From Alphaproteobacteria bacterium (GTDB lineage: Bacteria; Pseudomonadota; Alphaproteobacteria; Rhizobiales; Aestuariivirgaceae), in contig JAGRLX010000043.1 in the NCBI GenBank assembly GCA_020441605.1, positions 1 through 8,521 on the forward strand: a stretch of DNA of 8,521 nt, in the 5' to 3' direction. The number at the start of each line of letters is the position of its first letter. The first letter of the stretch is position 1. The notes below the pieces were generated by a model. That model saw nothing but the letters and a program-made list of their open reading frames with translations, was not told where the DNA came from and did no database searches. This document shows, one piece after another, positions 6,275-8,521 of this stretch. Made by a program: the position numbers and the translations under genes.

Positions 6275-7979
6275 TTTGCGGTTCCTCCACCGGATATTGC
6301 ATCGCGCCGGCATGGGTCACCGCGCCCAGATGGGCCGAGCCGACCTGGGCTGCGTATTTCTGCCATGCCCCGGCCAGCGGCGGATCGTAGGGCCGAGGTT
6401 TCCATGCGGCCTTGCGGCGGTCGATCTCGGCCTCGTCGACCATCAGGTCCATCCGAGCTGCTGTGCAGTCGATCCGGATGCGGTCGCCGTCCTGCACCAG
6501 CCCCAGCGGCCCACCAATGGCGGCCTCGGGCGAGAGATAGCCGATGCACATCCCCCGCGTCGCTCCGCTGAAGCGGCCATCGGTGATCAGCGCCACCTTC
6601 TCGCCCATGCCCTGACCGTAGATCACCGCGGTCGGCCCCAGCATCTCGCGCATGCCGGGTCCGCCCTTCGGCCCTTCGTTCCGCACTATGATGACGTCCC
6701 CGGCCTGATAGGCGCGCGACCGGATCACTGCCATGCAGGCCTCCTCGCTTTCGAAGACCCGCGCGGGACCCTCGTGCACCAGCGTCTTCAGCCCTGCGAC
6801 CTTTATCAGCGCCCCGTCAGGCGCAAGGTTGCCTTTCAGCACCACAAGCCCGCCGGTTGGCGTGATCGGATCCGACACCGGTCGCACCACTTCGCCGTCC
6901 GGGCGCGGCGCGTCAGCGACCAGTTCAGCCAGTGTCTTGCCGGTCACGGTGGGCGTGTCGCCATGCAGGTGCCCGGCCTCGAGCAATTCGCGGAAGATCA
7001 CCCGCATCCCGCCGAGACGGTGAATGTCCTCGGCGTAATACTTGCCACCGGGCACCATGCTGGCGATCAGCGGCGTGCGCTCGAAGACCTCGGCCACATC
7101 GTCGAAGGTGAAGCGAATGCCCGCCTCATGCGCGATCGCCGGTATGTGCATCGCGGCATTGGTAGACCCGCCGGTGGCGGCGACGCAGGCACAGGCGTTC
7201 TCCAGGCTCTTGCGTGTGACCAGATCGCGCGGCAGCGGCCCGTTTTTCTTCAACAGCTCCATCACCGTATGCCCGGCCAGCCGCCCCAGCGCCTCGCGCT
7301 CCTTGAAGACGGCGGGTGCGGTGGCCGAGCCGGGCAGGGCAAAGCCCAGCACCTCGGCCACCATCGCCATGGTCGAAGCCGTCATCTGCCCCGGGCAGGC
7401 GCCATGCGTCGGCATCGCCGCGCGCTCCATCAGCTTCAGCTCGTCTCGGCTCATGGTGCCGGCCTGCACGGCGCCGATCCCTTCGTATGTGTTAATCAGC
7501 GACATGGAATGCCCCTTCCACTGACTTACCAGCGTCGGCCCGCCATGCAGGAAAACCGAGGGGATGTTCAGCCGGGTCATCGCCATCATCATCGCGGGCA
7601 GGTTCTTGTCGCAGGCGCCATAGGCGATCAGCGCGTCATAGGCATGGCCGCGGGCCACCAGCTCGACCGAATCGGCGATCACCTCGCGCGACATCAGCGA
7701 GCATTTCATGCCCTGATGGTTCATCGACAGCCCGTCCGAGACCGAGATCGTCGTGAACTTCCGTGGCGTCCCGCCGGCCTCGCGCACGCCCTGATAGGCG
7801 TGCTCGGCCTGCGCGGCGAGGCCGAGGTTGCAGGGCGAGGTCTCGCCCTCGGTGGTGACCACGCCGACCAGGGGGCGGGCGATGTCTTCGTCGTCGAGAC
7901 CCATGCCGCGCAGGAAGCCGCGGTGCGGGGTGCGTTCCAGCCCGTCGGTGACGACGCGCGAGCGCCGGTTGGTGGTCAT
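6267..7979 (-). CDS. IlvD/Edd-family dehydratase (dihydroxy-acid or sugar-acid dehydratase)
   Basis: Iron-sulfur dehydratase that removes water from a 2,3-dihydroxy acid to give a 2-oxo acid. It has 570 residues, typical for IlvD. Cluster ligands are all present: C50 (S-P-C-N), C123 in G-A-C-D-K with the conserved K125, and C195. The block around C195 reads [11 protein letters not shown], where biosynthetic IlvD usually has CGGM.TAN. S-D-G (81-83), GMKCSL (90-95), GGSTNA (270-275), [10 protein letters not shown] (434-443) and the catalytic serine in [10 protein letters not shown] (468-476) are intact, and the end [14 protein letters not shown] resembles IlvD. Start ATG 7977-7979 follows GGAGG at 7-base spacing. 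It is the first gene of the operon, behind the divergent control region. Its place beside a TRAP transporter and a dehydrogenase suggests catabolism rather than valine/isoleucine synthesis; I therefore give no ilvD symbol. Confidence 0.94.
   Translation of the reverse strand: MTTNRRSRVVTDGLERTPHRGFLRGMGLDDEDIARPLVGVVTTEGETSPCNLGLAAQAEHAYQGVREAGGTPRKFTTISVSDGLSMNHQGMKCSLMSREVIADSVELVARGHAYDALIAYGACDKNLPAMMMAMTRLNIPSVFLHGGPTLVSQWKGHSMSLINTYEGIGAVQAGTMSRDELKLMERAAMPTHGACPGQMTASTMAMVAEVLGFALPGSATAPAVFKEREALGRLAGHTVMELLKKNGPLPRDLVTRKSLENACACVAATGGSTNAAMHIPAIAHEAGIRFTFDDVAEVFERTPLIASMVPGGKYYAEDIHRLGGMRVIFRELLEAGHLHGDTPTVTGKTLAELVADAPRPDGEVVRPVSDPITPTGGLVVLKGNLAPDGALIKVAGLKTLVHEGPARVFESEEACMAVIRSRAYQAGDVIIVRNEGPKGGPGMREMLGPTAVIYGQGMGEKVALITDGRFSGATRGMCIGYLSPEAAIGGPLGLVQDGDRIRIDCTAARMDLMVDEAEIDRRKAAWKPRPYDPPLAGAWQKYAAQVGSAHLGAVTHAGAMQYPVEEPQSD
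6283..6288 (-). promoter_or_regulatory. Ribosome-binding site fixing the GTG start of the dehydrogenase
   Basis: GGAGGA on the minus strand, 8 bases before the GTG at 6274 and inside the last codons of the dehydratase gene. It is a near-perfect Shine-Dalgarno match and is the reason for preferring the GTG over the ATG 39 bases further upstream. Confidence 0.75.
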
Positions 7980-8032
7980 GGTGATCCTCCGTTGGACGGT
8001 CGCCCGCAGGCGCCGGTGTCTTCGTTTGCGCT

Positions 8033-8076
8033 AGCAGACACCATCGCCGCAGAACTGTCTACCGCTGTAGTCTGCT
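8033..8076. promoter_or_regulatory. Nested inverted repeats, candidate operator
   Basis: AGCAGAC (8033-8039) is the exact reverse complement of GTCTGCT (8070-8076). Within it lies an imperfect 16-base palindrome, GTCTAC-CGCT-GTAGTC (8057-8072), with one mismatched pair per six-base arm and a perfect CTAC/GTAG core. The size and spacing suit a dimeric regulator such as a GntR-family protein, which is inference only. It is 54-97 bases upstream of the dehydratase start, a plausible operator position. Confidence 0.35.
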
Positions 8077-8151
8077 GCCCTGGCCTTGCGGAATGGAGCC
8101 GATTGGAGACCGGAGATGTGGAGTTTGCTCAGTTTAGAGGCTGATTTTTGG

Positions 8152-8161
8152 CATCCGGATG
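8152..8161. promoter_or_regulatory. Perfect 10-bp palindrome CATCCGGATG, possible operator
   Basis: CATCC and GGATG are exact reverse complements with no spacer. It lies in a locally AT-richer patch (TTTTT before it, GATATTT after it) about 91 bases upstream of the enoyl-CoA hydratase start, where a promoter for that gene would be expected. A 10-bp palindrome can occur by chance, so this is tentative. Confidence 0.25.
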
Positions 8162-8251
8162 ATATTTCGCAAGTGAATGGTTCCAGCTTTCCGAACGCTC
8201 CCGCCCGGTCCAGAATGCACCCGTACCCGCATCACGGGACAGGAGATCCCC

Positions 8252-8521
8252 ATGACCGACCGGATCATCGCCGAGCAGAGCAACGGCATCGGCTGGCTGA
8301 CCCTCAACAACCCGCATCGGCACAATGCCATCAGCCTAGATATGTGGCAGGGACTGGATGAGGTTCTTGCTCGATTCGACGCCGGCCCGGGAATCCGCGT
8401 CGCCGTGATCCGCGGTGCCGGGAGCTGCGCTTTTGCCTCGTCGGCGGACTGCTGGTTGCGGCGGGTGCGGATATCCGGGTCTCCGCCAACAACGCCGTCT
8501 TTGGGATACCCGCTGCGCGGC
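8252..8521 (+). pseudogene. Enoyl-CoA hydratase/isomerase, internally deleted, 3' end outside the window
   Basis: Crotonase-family enzyme remnant. From ATG 8252 (AGGAG 6 bases upstream) the frame reads MTDRIIAEQSNGIGWLTLNN (residues 1-20), N-A-I-S-L-D-M-W, and V-I-R-G-A-G-S-C-A-F-A-S (residues 52-63), the normal crotonase N-terminus up to the first oxyanion-hole region. At about 8440-8443 it jumps to the second conserved block in frame +2: GGLLVAAGADIRVSANNAVF, then GIPAAR. About 45 codons between the two blocks are missing, and because the loss is not a multiple of three the original frame continues as nonsense to the window edge. Active-site loops on both sides of the gap are lost, so no active enzyme is expected. 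It diverges from the catabolic operon and was probably a partner in the same pathway. Confidence 0.82.

Larger units (their letters stand above)
7980..8251. promoter_or_regulatory. Divergent control region between the operon and the enoyl-CoA hydratase frame
   Basis: 272 bases between two divergent starts, so it should hold both promoters and an operator. No confident -35/-10 pair was found on either strand. Ribosome-binding sites are clear at both ends: GGAGG before the dehydratase ATG, and AGGAG at 8241-8245 before the ATG at 8252. It contains the palindromes listed separately. No regulator gene occurs within the window, so the controlling protein must be encoded elsewhere or to the right. 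Confidence 0.6.

Noticed and set aside
6275..6313. Upstream ATG as the start of the dehydrogenase
   Set aside because: It would add 13 residues before the Rossmann strand and has no good ribosome-binding site, whereas the GTG at 6274 has GGAGGA at 8 bases.
6159..8144. Plus-strand open frame of about 661 codons opposite the dehydratase
   Set aside because: The minus strand encodes a full IlvD-family enzyme with all cluster ligands; the plus frame is histidine- and arginine-rich shadow sequence.

Overview
The window is GC-rich DNA whose gene families, GTG starts and tight gene overlaps suggest an alphaproteobacterium, most likely of the Rhodobacterales (Paracoccus or Roseobacter type). This is an inference from gene content, because there is no rRNA or other phylogenetic marker. 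It looks like an accessory catabolic island: a mobile element at the left edge, a compact minus-strand operon in the middle, and a damaged gene at each end of the catabolic block.

Layout. Positions 1-693 (+) hold the C-terminal two thirds of an IS110-family transposase whose start lies outside the window. Positions 694-1429 contain no recognisable intact gene but do contain two clear inverted repeats close behind the transposase. From 7979 down to 1430, all on the minus strand, the gene order is: IlvD/Edd-family dehydratase, beta-hydroxyacid dehydrogenase (GarR/MmsB type), TRAP transporter binding protein (DctP type), small membrane subunit (DctQ type), large membrane subunit (DctM type), carboxymuconolactone decarboxylase-family protein, and a wrecked second beta-hydroxyacid dehydrogenase. 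Gaps are 0-13 bases or genes overlap, except for a 71-base gap before the binding protein. A 272-base divergent control region (7980-8251) with several palindromes separates this operon from a plus-strand enoyl-CoA hydratase/isomerase reading frame that has an internal deletion and runs off the right edge.

How it works together (inference). The TRAP system would import an organic acid with a carboxylate, the IlvD-type enzyme would dehydrate a 2,3-dihydroxy acid to a 2-oxo acid, and the NAD(P)-dependent dehydrogenase would interconvert a 3-hydroxy acid or tartronate semialdehyde-type intermediate. The CMD protein and the enoyl-CoA hydratase would act further down the route. The actual substrate cannot be read from the sequence. 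No regulator gene is present in the window.

The main points of interest are the decay pattern (both flanking genes carry internal deletions while the six core genes are intact), a probable three-base loss that removed an overlapping stop and start between the CMD gene and the second dehydrogenase, and a structured segment behind the IS110 transposase that could belong to a bridge-RNA-type noncoding RNA. I did not find a convincing wholly new system.
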